Shown here: positions 53,052 through 64,000 of the stretch, piece by piece
How positions within the stretch are numbered: the stretch's first letter is position 1
Layout of the letters: every line of letters begins with the position of its first letter
Assembly (NCBI GenBank): GCA_014526335.1
Contig: JACTAT010000030.1
Span: 396,946 to 460,945, forward strand
DNA: 64,000 nt
Direction: 5' to 3'
Source of the DNA: Chrysaora quinquecirrha
Taxonomy: Eukaryota > Cnidaria > Scyphozoa > Semaeostomeae > Pelagiidae
Notes under the pieces: model-generated
What the model saw: the letters and a program-made list of their open reading frames with translations, nothing else
The model's database searches: none
Told to the model about the DNA's origin: nothing
Made by a program: the position numbers and the translations under genes

Positions 53052-55743
53052 AGAAGTGATGGGCACAGCATTTAGCAGACAGATTTTGTCAATAAAAGAA
53101 AGAGAAATCGTGGTTCTCGATCTCTTTTATACTTCCGTCCAAACAGATTTTTGGGCCAACTAAAATTCAACGTTAAACACCAAAGGGATGAAAAATGGAC
53201 TCTATCAAAATAAAAGACAAATATTTTTCAAATATTAAAAAACACGACTGTTTGTACGTTTGGGTGTGTGTAAGTTTCAATGTATAGTCGCTAAGTCAGG
53301 AAACGCTCTACAGACTGGAAAACTTGAGGTATATTTTGAATTACCATTTGCTGGAGATTTTGCTTGGCGAAAAAAAGAAGATTTAAACAATAGATGCTTA
53401 AAAATTTAAAAAAAGGTAGCAGTGTTGAATTAAATGCGACACGAGTTGATTTTGAGTTGGCCACTGTTATATCATATAAATCACGATGTTTCATCAATGG
53501 AAGGCAAAGTTGTTATTTAATCAGACTTATACAACACACCGCCTCAATTACTGGAATAATACTGTGCTGGGAGTAACGTGGCAAAATTTGAACCAAATGA
53601 GAACCTATCCACTGTAATTTCCTGAATTTCTTTGTAAAAAGCGTCTCTCATTAGTTTTTATCATCTTTTTATCGGTTGCATCTCCCACTTCCACGTCTAG
53701 CATGTTTTTTACCAAGAAAGCTTTACATTTGATAGGCTTTATTACAGATTCGGTTTTCGCAATAAGTTGGTTGGTTTAGACATCTTTGGAAGGAATAGGT
53801 GTATCCTTCAACGGGTAATCAAAGGATACTGGTTCCATTTGCTCTTTGTTATTTGCAATTCGGCTTAAGTGCTAAACGAAAAGATTGCAGTAGATCTCAA
53901 GATAACTGAAAAAGTTGAATGCATGGCAAAAAGACAAGCTTATATAACTTTGAAAGAACATTAAGACAACTTCTAAAACAAACCTACTTGCCGCCTGATA
54001 AACCCAGTAAAAGCAAAATAGGACTAATCAGCGAAAAAATTACTATGAGCACATGAACATAAACTTGAAAAAAACGACATCATTCAGGGAATCTTTTAAG
54101 GACTTGCGACTGGCTGGGCATAATTCCAAGGGGCCCGGGTCCTATGAATATGTGGCTGCATGGAACGTGCACTAACCACTTGACACATCCTTTCTACTGA
54201 CAGCGCCAGCGGGGTGATACACAATTTGTGTCCACTCGAGGAAAACCTGTCTTCTAGTAGTTGTTAACCAATGGCGCAATGTTGTACCTTACTGCACCAA
54301 GTACCTACAATGCACCATTCTAGGGGGTCCAGGGGCATGCTCCACGGGAAAATTTTTGATATCCATACCTCTACATCGGCTTAGAATGCTTTATTCATGC
54401 AAACAACCAATGATAATATTGTATCTTACAGCTGACACAGCTCTGTCCTTAAAATTGTGAGATGAGGTCTTTGCCACTTTGCCACAGCAGCTTAATTGAA
54501 ATGTTGTATAGTGGCAGCCGAATCACCGAGGAGCAATTATTCTAGGACGTAGAAGGCTCCTTGAAGATTCTCCAGAAAATTTTTTTGAAATTCAAGCCTC
54601 TAGAATGGCTTAAATTGGCCATTTTCAAATAAATCATCCATGAGGGATAATGTGGTAGGGAAGGGAGATTAAAAAACTTGGTTCTTTGGAAATGAGACCT
54701 TTTAACTAAAATACAGTACACAGTAGTTATTCCTTTTACCAAAAAAGAAAATTGTTTCGCGAAGACCAAACCAAACAAGGGCCCATCACTGGTGGGGCAA
54801 AATCAAGTTTTCACAGACGAGTACTGGGGCAGGCAATTGCCCCACCACTCAGTGCGTTAAAACATGCCCTGAAATCATTAAACCAGCAGAAACACAACTT
54901 CCGTTATAGAATGGTTTCGTAATGTAGCAGACAAGCAACGCAGCACAACCATATAATTCGACATTGACACATTCTATCCATACCTGAATACCTCTAAACC
55001 AACGCAATAAATCGGGCCAAGCAACACACCTCTGTCAGCAAATGAGATAAAAAGAATGCACTCAAGGAAGTACTCTCATTCAGGAAAAACTCAACATGCA
55101 TAAGGGACAACGATAGCTTATTTTATGTAACCATGGAAAGCTATGGCGGAGCTGATGCCTGCGAAACTAGTGGCAATATACATCCGCAACTAAAAAGAAA
55201 ATGCAACAAACAAGCTATTGGTCTACACAAGAATGTTTGCTTATCATTCTTTACATTAAGAAATCTTTAACAAAGCTATTCGAGTGTACCTGAATGCACT
55301 TCAAAGCAGCGGATACAAAGACAAGCTCTCATAAGAAAACCAACGACAAAACAAGCAGAGAAACAGAAGCAGGAAACGCAAGATAATTTTTTTCAACCCA
55401 CCATACAACACAGGAGGCCCAACCTACTGTTGGTAGTCGTTATTTGGTCCAATAAGAATTTCAAGTGCTGTGGAAATTTTCATATTCTTATCTGCAAATA
55501 ACGACATTCGTACCATTTCGTGTTTATTTTTTATCTTGAGTACAAAGAATTTCTTTCGTTGTTGTTGTTTTGTCCAAGAACACTATTTAGGCAAGCAGAA
55601 ATTACCTCTGAATTTTGTTTACAATTGTCTTTCTACGCTACAATCTTGGACATAAATTACTGGACTCCTGTAGGACCTTTCCAATCCCCCTTCCCCCAAG
55701 ATCAATATTGTTATTGGCTTTGAACTTGAGGCTTGATATTGAG
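53052..55743. other. No gene recognised
   Basis: About 2.7 kb without a credible coding frame. At 54315-54345 the motif CTAGGGGGTCCAGGGGCATG resembles, in complement, a stretch at about 3655-3690 (GCATGCCCCCGGACCC). Confidence 0.55.
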
Positions 55744-55815
55744 GTCTGTATAGCTCAGCTGAAACTTCGTTGGCTACATGTTCGAACAGTCCAGGCTCGA
55801 ATCCCATCTACTGTG
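55744..55815 (+). other. tRNA-like sequence (possible SINE head)
   Basis: TAGCTCAGCTG resembles an internal A box and GGCTCGAATCCC a B box, 45 bases apart. Between them GGCTACATGTTCGAACAGTCC forms an imperfect anticodon-like stem. The D arm does not close and the T stem is weak, so this is not a working tRNA. A tRNA-derived SINE or decayed tRNA copy is likely. Confidence 0.3.
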
Positions 55816-55900
55816 CAATGCCGCTTGTGGAAAAATCTACTTTAGTGCTCGCATTCATGATAAATATACCAAATTCCCAAAATTTGTTGCCCTATAAAGA

Positions 55901-56102
55901 TGTGATGAAGTAAGAGAAAAAATACAAACAAACTTATTCTCTTCCAATACCTTCCTTTTTTCTACAATCAAATTATATATTTCACTTAAAACAACTTCTT
56001 ACTTCAACGAAATTTCAACCCACTTCACCGACCACTCCTCGTTACGACCACGCGTTCACATTCCTCACAGTCTCGTCCCAGACCTCCAAGTACTCCTCCA
56101 CA
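55901..56102 (-). repeat. Gypsy 3' LTR
   Basis: 202 bp. In sense it begins TGTGGAGGAGTACTTGG and ends CTTCATCACA. About 13 differences from 61060-61262. Confidence 0.92.
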
Positions 56103-56111
56103 CTCCCCTCT
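56103..56111 (-). promoter_or_regulatory. Gypsy polypurine tract
   Basis: AGAGGGGAG in sense, directly before the LTR start. The 18 bases across this junction are identical to those of the BEL element at 6198-6215. Confidence 0.75.
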
Positions 56112-56286
56112 ACTAAAAAAATTTTAGCTCTCAAAAATACAAGTCAAACCTAACTGATTACATAGAATGAAATATGAATACAACAACAAAACAAGTTAAG
56201 TCTACTTTTTTGCGTTCTTTTTTTCTAATATATGCGAAGGTCCGTTTCCTTTTAACACTCCTATATACAATTAATATACAAATGAG

Positions 56287-59200
56287 TCAATAGTCAGTAA
56301 CAGGTATTCCATACCCCTCTGGTGGACGTCTGTTACGTCGCAAGTTATATCTTTGATTCCCATCATTCTGTTCGATTCTGCGTCTATAATTCACAAGAAG
56401 ATCATCCTCTTCTTCAGATTCATTTTCATCAATATCATTGACTTCTTCGTTAATACTCAAATCATCCAAGACAATATCAGCTGGACTAAATCTTTTCAAA
56501 TTGTTCGAATGTACAAATGTACAAATGTACAATTTGTACGAATGTACAAATTTCCTTTTCCCATCAGAGGTAGATTCAATCTCACAGTTTCCTTCTATTT
56601 TACTGATGACACGATACGGTCCTAGATACTTTTGACTAAGTCCTCTCGCTACTGGGTTTTCTATAAAGCACAGTATCTCTTAACTCTTAACTCTATTTCT
56701 TTGTTCTTGGATACCCGATATCTCGTATCGTAATTATCCTTTTGCTTCTTACGACCTTTCTCTGACTTCTCTGTTACGTAATGCTTAAGCTTATTGTGAC
56801 GTTCGTTAAGCTCTTCGAGATACTTTGCTGGTCCTCCTATAGGTCTTTTCACTTCGTGTTTGTCTTCAATATCAAATGCTACTCTTGGTGCACGACCATA
56901 CATAAGTTCAAAAGGAGATACTCCTGTTGTTTCCTGTTTACTTATAAGGTAGGCTAATAATGCCGATGGTAACTGTTCGTCCCAGTCATCACAATATTAG
57001 TTTACTCGCATACGTAGCAAAAGTTTTAATACTCCATTGAATCTTTCGCATAACCCATCAGTTTGAGGGTGGTAGGGTGTTGTTCTACGCTTCTCTATTC
57101 CAAATAAACTACACATACTCGCAAATAGATGTGATTCGAAATTGCGTCCTTGATCTGTAAGTAAGATCCTTGGCATGCTGTGTCGAGAGAAAATCTGTTC
57201 TAAAGCTTTGACAACTGTTGTGGCCTCTTGGTTAGGTAAAGATTCTGCTTCTGCATATTTGGTATAGTAGTCTATCAATGTTAAGATGTACTTATTCCCT
57301 TGACGTGTAGTCTTAAGCGGGCCTACTATATCGACTCCAACCATGAAGAAGGGTTCTGGTGTAATATCTATCGGTTCATCGGAAAACGAGGTTTCGGAAC
57401 AGTTTTATTCTTAGCACATGTCTCGCAAGATGCACAATAATCTTCTACAGCTTTGTGAAATCCTGGCAAATAAAATCTCTTTTTGAAGTCAAATGTCTTA
57501 TGAACTCCTAAATGACCTATACTCTGATGAGCCTCTTTCAAGATGTTACTAGTTAAGTATTTAGGCACAACTGCTTGTAGTCTTCCTTCTCCCATTTCAT
57601 CAGTCCATTTTCTATACAAGACATCATTTTCAACAATCAATGAGTCAATTGCATTATACAAAGTTAACAGAGTTCTGTTTCCATCTGCAGGCCTCACCTC
57701 TGGTTTCTCATTCGTACTGATCCATTGTTTAACAGATGAAATATCTTGATCTAAATCCTGAGCTCTTTGAAGTCCTCTGTGGACCAAATAGAAACTTTAA
57801 TACTATTAACAGGCGCACGAGAAAGTGCTTCTGCATGATTCATAGCAGTGCCTGGCTTGTGTATAATCACATAATCATATTGCTCTAGTTTTAGAATCCA
57901 CCTTGCCAACTTTCCATTTGGATGCTTGATATTACGTAGCCACTGCAATGCCTTATGATCAGAATAAACTGTAACTCTTCTACCAAAAACATATGCATGA
58001 AAATACTGAAGCGCCCAAACTATAGCAAAAGCCTCCTTTTCTGTAGCAGTACAGTTTCTTTCAGCAGGTGAAAATGCTTTGCAAGCATAAGAAATTACTC
58101 TTTCGTCTCCATCTCCTTTCTTTTGGGCTAAGACAGCTCCTATCCCAACATCACTTGCATCAGTATACAAGATGAAATCAGCATCATTATCTAGATATGC
58201 TAAAATAGGGCAAGTTGATAATTGCTCTTTCAGTTTTTTGAAGGCATTTTCACAGTGAGCAGACCAAACGAATGCAACATCTTTCTGCAATAGCTTATTT
58301 AGCGGAGTCGCTATGTCACTAAAACCTGAGATGAATCGACGGTAGTACTAAACAAGACCCATAAAACGTCACAACTCAGTTAAATCTTTTGGCTGCGGAT
58401 ACTCAGATACGGCTCTAACTTTCGCAGGATCTGGACCAAGTCCTTCATTTGAAATGACAAAACCAAGGTATTTTACACTGTCACGTGCAAAGAAGCATTT
58501 AGCTGGTTTAAGCTGAAGACCTGCATTCTTGATAGCCTCCAAAACTTCTTTCAAATTGCTCAAGTGCTCATCAAAGTTCTTTCCAGTTATCAAAACATCA
58601 TCTAAACACACTAGGCATTTCTTTGGTGATAAGCCTTGTAAAACTTTTGCATCAGTCTTTGAAAGTTTGGCACTGCATTAGCTAATCCGAAAGGCATAAG
58701 ATTGAATTCAAATTGCTCACCACCAGGAATAACAAAAGCAGTTTTTGACTTACTTTTCTCATCAACTTTTACTTGCCAATAGCCCTAAGCTAAATCCAAT
58801 GTTGTAAAGTACTTCTGATCTGACAAATTGTCAAGCAAATCGTTAATCTTAGGAATGAGATTTGCATCTTTCACAGTAACATCGTTCAATTTACGATAAT
58901 CAACACAAAACCGCCATGCATTGTCCTTTTTGCGGACCAGAACAATTGGGCTTGCCCAAGGAGATTGACTAGGCTGAATTATTTCATTTTCTAGCATTTC
59001 ACTTACCTAAGGGCATTAGGAAGTCGCCTTGGCAACTGTTTAACAGGCTGTGCATTCCCAGTGTCCATATTATGCTCTACTTCAGATGTACAATCCAGTT
59101 CAATTGAGTCATTTGCAAAGATTCCCTTTTAGGTGTTTAATAAGGTTTGTATCTGTTCACGCTCCTGTCCCTTTAAGTGATCCAAATCCCAATTAAACTG

Positions 59201-59512
59201 TGATACAGTTTGTTCCTCATTTTCTTCAAGAATTGGGTCTGCTATCTCTACATGCTCTAGGCTTCCTATCTTAGTACCACTATATAACTTGACATTGTTA
59301 CTACCTGGAATAATAATTTGTATAGGCACAGTTTGTTGAACAGGGCGAACAAGTACCCTCGCAATTAAAATGCCTTTTTCTGCTAGTTTTACATTAGGCT
59401 CCAGCAAACTCTGATTTATAAGTGGTGACTTCACTCGTGCTCTGTGAATAATTTTACGGTTAGGGGGTATCTCAACATCTTCAGACAACAAAACTGGTTC
59501 TGGATCAGTCAC
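56287..59512 (-). pseudogene. Gypsy pol: RT, RNase H, integrase
   Basis: Reading downward. A pre-RT linker (59129-59512), the RT start '[20 protein letters not shown]' with '[10 protein letters not shown]' (58785-58997), a stop after 'TTLDLA', a shift near 58630, then 'CLDDVLITGKNFDEHL' (58611), where the usual YLDD has Cys in the first place; both Asp remain. RNase H at 57751-58290 has 'ILYTDASDVGIGAVLA', 'ATEKEAFAIVW' and 'YSDHKALQWL'. Integrase: an H2C2 finger with 'CASCETCAKN' (57368-57787) and a core at 56997-57344 with 'GVDIVGPL', 'LTDQGRNFES' and 'CERFNGVLK', the DDE triad. The C-terminal pieces lie at 56661-56903 and 56287-56532, ending 'PPEGYGIPVTDY'. Confidence 0.92.
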
Positions 59513-59542
59513 AGCAGAATCATGAATAAACAGAGGTATTTG

Positions 59543-60958
59543 TCATTTATCTGGAAAAGAAATCATTGGTTTCCCTGTATCTATCACAGCTTTGCAATTT
59601 GTAAGCCAATCTAAACCTAGAGTTATTTCACTGACCATTTCATTGGTTAAATAAAACTCTTGCTCACGCTTTTGATTTTCATTGATATCAACTGACAGAA
59701 ATGTTTTACCCAGAATTCCAATAGGGGAACTGTTTGCTGCCTCAGAAACAATGTCTAAAGGTAAGAGTGAATCTGAGTCATTTGTAAGCAACTGCCACTC
59801 ATCCTTACTGATAAGGGAGACTGAAGCTCCAGTATCAACTACACAAAGGCGTGCAATACCATTTAAATTAACTTCTATCACGAGGGTCTTCTTTTTATTC
59901 ACTGGAAATACTGAAGACAATCTGACACATGTATCACTTTTGGACTGTTGTTCTGAGCTTTGATTGTCAGTAAGCTGTACTTCGTTCTTATCCTCAGGCT
60001 GTAATTGAGCTCTACAAACTCTAGATGTGTGCCCTTTATTACCACAACGATAACATTTCAAATTGCTTGGAATATTTCCTGAAGGATTACGATTGGGATT
60101 CTGAGAGGGCAAAACAGTATTAGGCATATGAACTTTATTTGCTCTACAATCTCTAAAGATATGCCCTGGTTTGTTACAATTATAGCAGATCTTATTATTT
60201 CGTCTTGCCTGAATATTTTGCAGAGTAGGGCACTGTTTCGCAACATGTCCAAAACCATTACAACTAAAACACACCTGGGCAGTTCTCAAGGAACTGACTG
60301 CTCCAATCTGAACTCTTGAGCTTTGCTGTTGTTCATTGACATAGGTTTCAGCTTTCAGTTTCTGCATTGTTGCATTAGCTGCGTCAAATCTTCTAGCGAG
60401 TGATACTCCATCATCCAGGGTTGCTGGTGGCTCCTGTAACAGCTTATTTTGTGTCGACTGACCCTTCAAACCCAATACGAACTGATCTATAAGTCTGCTA
60501 GTATACTCTTCTCCTTTAAAGCCGCATTTTGCCCCAAATTCACGTAGAGAAACAGCATACGAGTCAACAGACTCTCCAGGCTCTTGAATTCTTTTATTAA
60601 AATTGTACCGCTTTTCTGTTTGTGTCTGATTTCTCTCAAACAATACTTTAAGTTGTTCTATCCATTCTTTCCAACCATCTGGGTTTTCATTTTCACTGTC
60701 AAACTCGACAGATTCTGCTAAACGAAAGGCATCATCAGTCAAATTGAATAACAACGCAAGTCTTCTTTTCTTTACATTTTCAAGTTCTACAGTTTCAAAA
60801 TAAAGTATTAACTTCTTTACAAATAAGTCAAAACCGTCACCGATTCGATATTTATCAGGACGTCTAAACAGTGAATACTAATTTCTTTGGATCTCATCAG
60901 TATCAGCAGCATCAGCAGCAGCAGCAGCAGCAGCAGCACCTTGTCCTCGTCGAGCCAT
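59543..60958 (-). pseudogene. Gypsy gag and protease
   Basis: The probable start is ATG at 60956-60958, opening M-A-R-R-G-Q-G and an alanine run from a GCT microsatellite (60905-60940). A TAG at 60878-60880 interrupts, and the 403-residue open frame begins downstream at 60754. It has a capsid-like helical part (residues 1-135), three CCHC knuckles at about 162-175, 190-203 and 234-247, and a retropepsin with 'VVDTGASVSLI' at about 305-315 and 'LGLDWL' near the end. Gag coats the RNA and the protease releases the pol enzymes. Apart from the early stop, this part is in good shape. Confidence 0.92.
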
Positions 60959-61036
60959 CGCCAATTTAGGCCCATACAACTCGATACATAATCAACGATA
61001 AATTCGGCATAAAATACAACAAACAAATCGAGCACA

Positions 61037-61055
61037 AGATCTCGTGAGGACCTCC
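61037..61055 (-). promoter_or_regulatory. Candidate primer-binding site
   Basis: Five bases inside the 5' LTR the sense strand reads TGGAGGTCCTCACGAGATC. It begins TGG as expected for a tRNA 3' CCA end. A threonine-type tRNA is a guess; the match could not be checked. Confidence 0.4.
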
Positions 61056-61059
61056 AAAA

Positions 61060-61262
61060 ATGTGATGAAGTAAGAGTAAAAATATAAACAAATGTATTCT
61101 CTTTCAATACCTTCCTTTTTCTACAATCAAATTCTATATTTCACTTAAAACAACTTCTTACTTCAACGAAATTTCAACCCACTTCACCGACCACTCACTC
61201 GTTACGACCACGCGTTCACATTCCTCACAGTTTCGTTCCAGACCTCCTAGTACTCCTTCACA
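61060..61262 (-). repeat. Gypsy 5' LTR
   Basis: 203 bp, partner of 55901-56102. Transcription would run leftward from it. Confidence 0.92.
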
Positions 61263-61539
61263 AAGATATAGTTGGTGAATTCAATTTTTAAGAGAGTTTA
61301 GAAAATACAGGAGTATTCTCCAGGTCCAAGCAATCCTTTCCTGAATACACTGAAACACAACTTAACTTCCCTTATACAGGAACTTATCACTAGACCCTTG
61401 TTTGTCTTCAAACAGCAATTAATTGACTCGTCCTGTTAGAGTTAAGAAAACTTGCATGTGAGGTAAACATAAGAGAGTAAAAACTGTCGACAAACAGGCT
61501 TACGCTAAAATAAACAATGTGTTTGATATAGTCAATATA

Positions 61540-62100
61540 TAGTTGCTACCTTAACGGAATCAATCTCAGAAATTATTTTTCGCGGTTCTCGCAGAGTTTG
61601 ATCATTTCCTCGAAAATTAGTTCTCGCGAAAAATCAAAATTCCCTCATCCGCGAACATTGGTTCCCGCGAAAATCCCAAAATATGCTTGTCCATGAAAAA
61701 AATTCCCGTGAAATTTCTAGAATTTCGAAAAAATCGGAAAATTCTGAGGCTTTTGCCAAATCTCTAGGGAAGTATTTCATTGAAATAGCTGAATATGATT
61801 TTTGCTTCTGTATTTACAGTATCATTTGTATCATTTGAAAGATTTATAGGCAAAAAAGGAAAGCAAGGCACTCGAACAATTCCCGGTCTCCTTTTCTTCT
61901 TATATGAAAGGTTTTTCATCCGCGAAAATAAATTCCCAAAAAACTCTCTTGGTGTTTTGTGTTTGCGAAAATAAATTTCCATGCAATTCTATTCACCAAC
62001 GAATCCACAAAATTCCGTTTCTTTCCGAAAAATTTCTGAGAAAAAAAACCCGCGTTAAAAAATTCCTGCAAAAATTAATTCCCTTAAAGTATTATAGATT
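61540..62100. mobile_element. Decayed MITE with TTCGCGAAAA-type repeats
   Basis: Many scattered CGCGAAAAT(A)AA and TTCCCGCGAAAA motifs in both orientations. The left part CCTTAACGGAATCAAT and the right part (complement) CTTTAAGGGAATTAAT may be degenerate TIRs. No coding. Confidence 0.5.
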
Positions 62101-62514
62101 AGTATAAAAAGCCCTAATTGGCACTTACAAAACTGTCCCCTTCTATTGAATATTCATACCAGTTCCTTTGAAACTTCATACTTAATTTATGGTACATTCA
62201 ATATAGTCGTAAAAAGAGTAGTTGAACTGGAATCGACAAAAACTGAGTTTAGTTCGGTTAAAAAAGGTCAAAATACTGTCTGAGATTTTTTGGCAGGTTC
62301 AAAGATTATTCTACCAAAATCAAAGAAAGATAAAATAAATTAAACCTAAAATATTTTACATGTGAGCCCATTCCTTTCACAAACAAAATTCTGAGTTGCA
62401 TTTGGCTTTATTTAAATGTAACGTAGAGCTGTACAACTGATAAAAAGTGAAGCATTATGCATACATGCGTTCTACAAACACCCTTTCATTATGTCCTTCG
62501 GACATGAAATGACC
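62101..62514. other. No gene recognised
   Basis: AT-rich non-coding sequence. Confidence 0.5.
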
Positions 62515-62720
62515 ATTCTCAATAAGAGTGCATCTTGACTAAATATCCCTCCGCATTACTCAAGATAAGCCTCCATAATACTTCTACATACCCTCAACAT
62601 CATTACTCCACATCCTCCCAACTAATTAAAGATAGACCGCCACATAACTTATGATAGCCTTCAACATTTCTGAAAGATAGCTCTCAAAAATACTGCGCAC
62701 CCTTAACATTACTAAGAAAG
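62515..62720. repeat. Degenerate minisatellite related to 48870-49175
   Basis: CTCCGCATTACTCAAGATA, CCTCCATAATACTTC and CATCATTACTCCACATCCTC blocks in the orientation opposite to the other locus. Confidence 0.55.
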
Positions 62721-63450
62721 TGTATATTTCTCCTGGCTCCTTACAATTGATTATCTTGTTCCAAGATCACAAGCAGTTCTTTTTTTCTGTTCTCGTTTCT
62801 GTTATATTTTTCGCAAGTAAAAATAGGTCATCCTTAATTTATAATAGGTCATCTATGTACGAAAAAACTGGTAAGTTAAAAAGCAAGAACATGCCAAGAA
62901 CAATTAAACGAGTTTCCAAAACTTCCTCTAGTAACCCAATTTTATTAATTCAGTATTGAATAGAAAAGTGTTAGGAGACTGATCGCAACGTGTCATCCTC
63001 GAAAACATATAAATAAACTTATTCTAAAATTCTGTTACGAAGGGATCGAGCTTTGTCAAAAGGCGATGTCAAAAAATGTTTTAAATTTGCCTTTTGGAAA
63101 GGGGTCATGCATGTCAGATACGGAAAGAACAAGCCTAAAAAGATACGCCTAAAAATCATTTATAAATAGGTCAAACAACTTGGAAATGTTAAAAATACTA
63201 TAATATAACAAGCATTAAACTTGCCTAGAGTCCTCGCAAGAATCGGCAATGCCGAACTCAGCACCAGCAGAATTATACAGTTTGCTATTAGCTGCAAGAC
63301 AAATATCCTTTTCAATAAGAAGGCAAAAACTAAAATTGTAGCAAGGGAAAGATACAGCTGTAGTAAATTGATATTTTAGGTGGAAATAAATATATAATGG
63401 TATAAAAGCATGCAGCTCGATAATCCAAATCTCTAATCCAGCAAGCAAAA
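62721..63450. other. No gene recognised
   Basis: Non-coding; short frames at 62720-62959 and 63215-63469 show no motif. Confidence 0.5.
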
Positions 63451-63495
63451 CTTGAGATTGGGGTGCCAAATTCGATCCACAGTGTCAGAACCAAC

Positions 63496-63732
63496 ATGGG
63501 CAAAGCAAATAATCAATTCAAAATTCTGATTTCATTAGTCCTGATATACAATGGCTGTTTAACAAAAAGTTATGCGAATTTCCAATTGATCAAGGCAAAC
63601 AGGAAAGGCCGAAAGGGAGAAGTCAGAATGTTGATACATTGTGCGTCTGATGTTTTTTTTTTAAGAAATTTAATTCAAGGTATCACCAGACAACGTAATT
63701 CAATTTGTAATGAAAAAGGTGGACAGCAGTAG
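63496..63732 (+). CDS. Hypothetical open frame with signal-peptide-like start
   Basis: From the ATG at 63496 the frame reads M-G-K-A-N-N-Q-F, then a hydrophobic core (ILISLVLIYNG), then a small-residue stretch ending Ser-Tyr-Ala, which looks like a secretory signal of about 27 residues with a cleavage site. A basic mature part follows (KANRKGRKGEV). A T10 run at about 63651-63660 disturbs the frame soon after. It could be exon 1 of a host secreted protein or chance. An overlapping frame (63710-63892) is basic and unrecognised. This is the only hint of a host gene in the window. Confidence 0.2.
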   Translation: MGKANNQFKILISLVLIYNGCLTKSYANFQLIKANRKGRKGEVRMLIHCASDVFFLRNLIQGITRQRNSICNEKGGQQ

Positions 63733-64000
63733 TGAGAAGAAGGGTAGAGCACCTCGCAACAAATTGAATAGACCGTGCCAGGATAGCTACACAGTCGAGA
63801 AAGGCAATACAACTTATAGTTTACGGTTTAATAAATATAGTTCATGGTTCATAAAGATGAACCACGAAAAATGCATGTTAGGACATAATTAGTCAATCAA
63901 TATAAAAGATAAAGGTAAAGCCCATTTTCTATTTATTTTGTCATAAGCACTGCCTTCTGTCTTGCCCAAATGTCAATGCACTTTTATTGAATATTATTAA

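Larger units (their letters stand above)
55901..61262 (-). mobile_element. Ty3/gypsy LTR retrotransposon with both LTRs
   Basis: LTRs at 55901-56102 and 61060-61262 (about 93-94% alike by eye) enclose gag, protease, RT, RNase H and integrase in that order on the minus strand, which is Ty3/gypsy order. AAGA precedes the left LTR (55897-55900) and follows the right one (61263-61266), a 4-bp target duplication. Pol has several stops and shifts. The LTR divergence makes it older than the BEL element at 5910. Confidence 0.93.

Noticed and set aside
56461..56560. ATGTACAAAT-type tandem near the gypsy 3' end as a separate repeat element
   Set aside because: It lies within the coding C-terminus of gypsy integrase and is a short local duplication.

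Overview
This window is animal nuclear DNA made almost entirely of nested, mostly decayed transposable elements. I find no convincing host gene, no rRNA and no bacterial-type operon. The organism is most likely a cnidarian, probably an anthozoan. That rests on the element mix (Polinton, PIF/Harbinger with its second gene, BEL/Pao, Ty3/gypsy, Ngaro-like YR retroelements, CR1/L2-like LINEs with a 2A motif, LINEs with restriction-like endonucleases) and on remembered protein similarity; no search was possible. The base composition is AT-rich.

Layout, left to right. 1-2162: two 5'-truncated LINEs on the + strand. 2163-14230: one Polinton/Maverick family-B DNA polymerase gene on the - strand, cut into three pieces by a 2,751-bp TIR element (2539-5289, 8-bp target duplication) and a 6.3-kb BEL/Pao retrotransposon (5910-12196, AAATG duplication), and ended on its 3' side by LINE sequence. 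15.3-17.5 kb: a PIF/Harbinger element with convergent transposase and Myb-like genes. 17.5-21.5 kb: a MITE and BEL scrap, then a near full-length - strand LINE with a 2A motif, PHD finger, APE endonuclease and reverse transcriptase. 21.5-24.9 kb: a + strand LINE with a restriction-like endonuclease, split inside its catalytic motif by a 2,124-bp transposon coding for a PIN/XPG-like plus CXC protein. 24.9-29.4 kb: a - strand BEL element broken by two related LINEs, one of which carries a MITE. 29.4-31.2 kb: a LINE tail split by a Mutator-like 1,365-bp element. 31.6-33.2 kb: a small inverted repeat, a Tc1-like remnant and an inverted Ngaro-like fragment. 34.0-39.5 kb: an Ngaro-like element with complete split direct repeats (A1 ... 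B1-A2 ... B2) but no tyrosine recombinase gene, itself hit by a 1,240-bp MITE. 41.7-43.7 kb: a second endonuclease-type LINE. 43.9-49.2 kb: MITEs and low-complexity repeats. 49,310-53,041: a foldback element of 3,732 bp whose inverted arms are 7 and 10 tandem units of about 152-155 bp, flanked by a 10-bp duplication and carrying a nested 458-bp MITE. 55,901-61,262: a Ty3/gypsy element on the - strand with both LTRs. 61.3-64 kb: MITE-like and minisatellite sequence plus one weak open frame.

The elements do not form a pathway together. They form a stratigraphy: target-site duplications and re-joining reading frames give the order of insertion. Almost every coding frame is broken by stops or frameshifts. 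Some of these sit in homopolymers and could be assembly errors. The most distinctive structures are the foldback element, the PIN-CXC transposon, the 2A-bearing LINE and the recombinase-less split-direct-repeat element.
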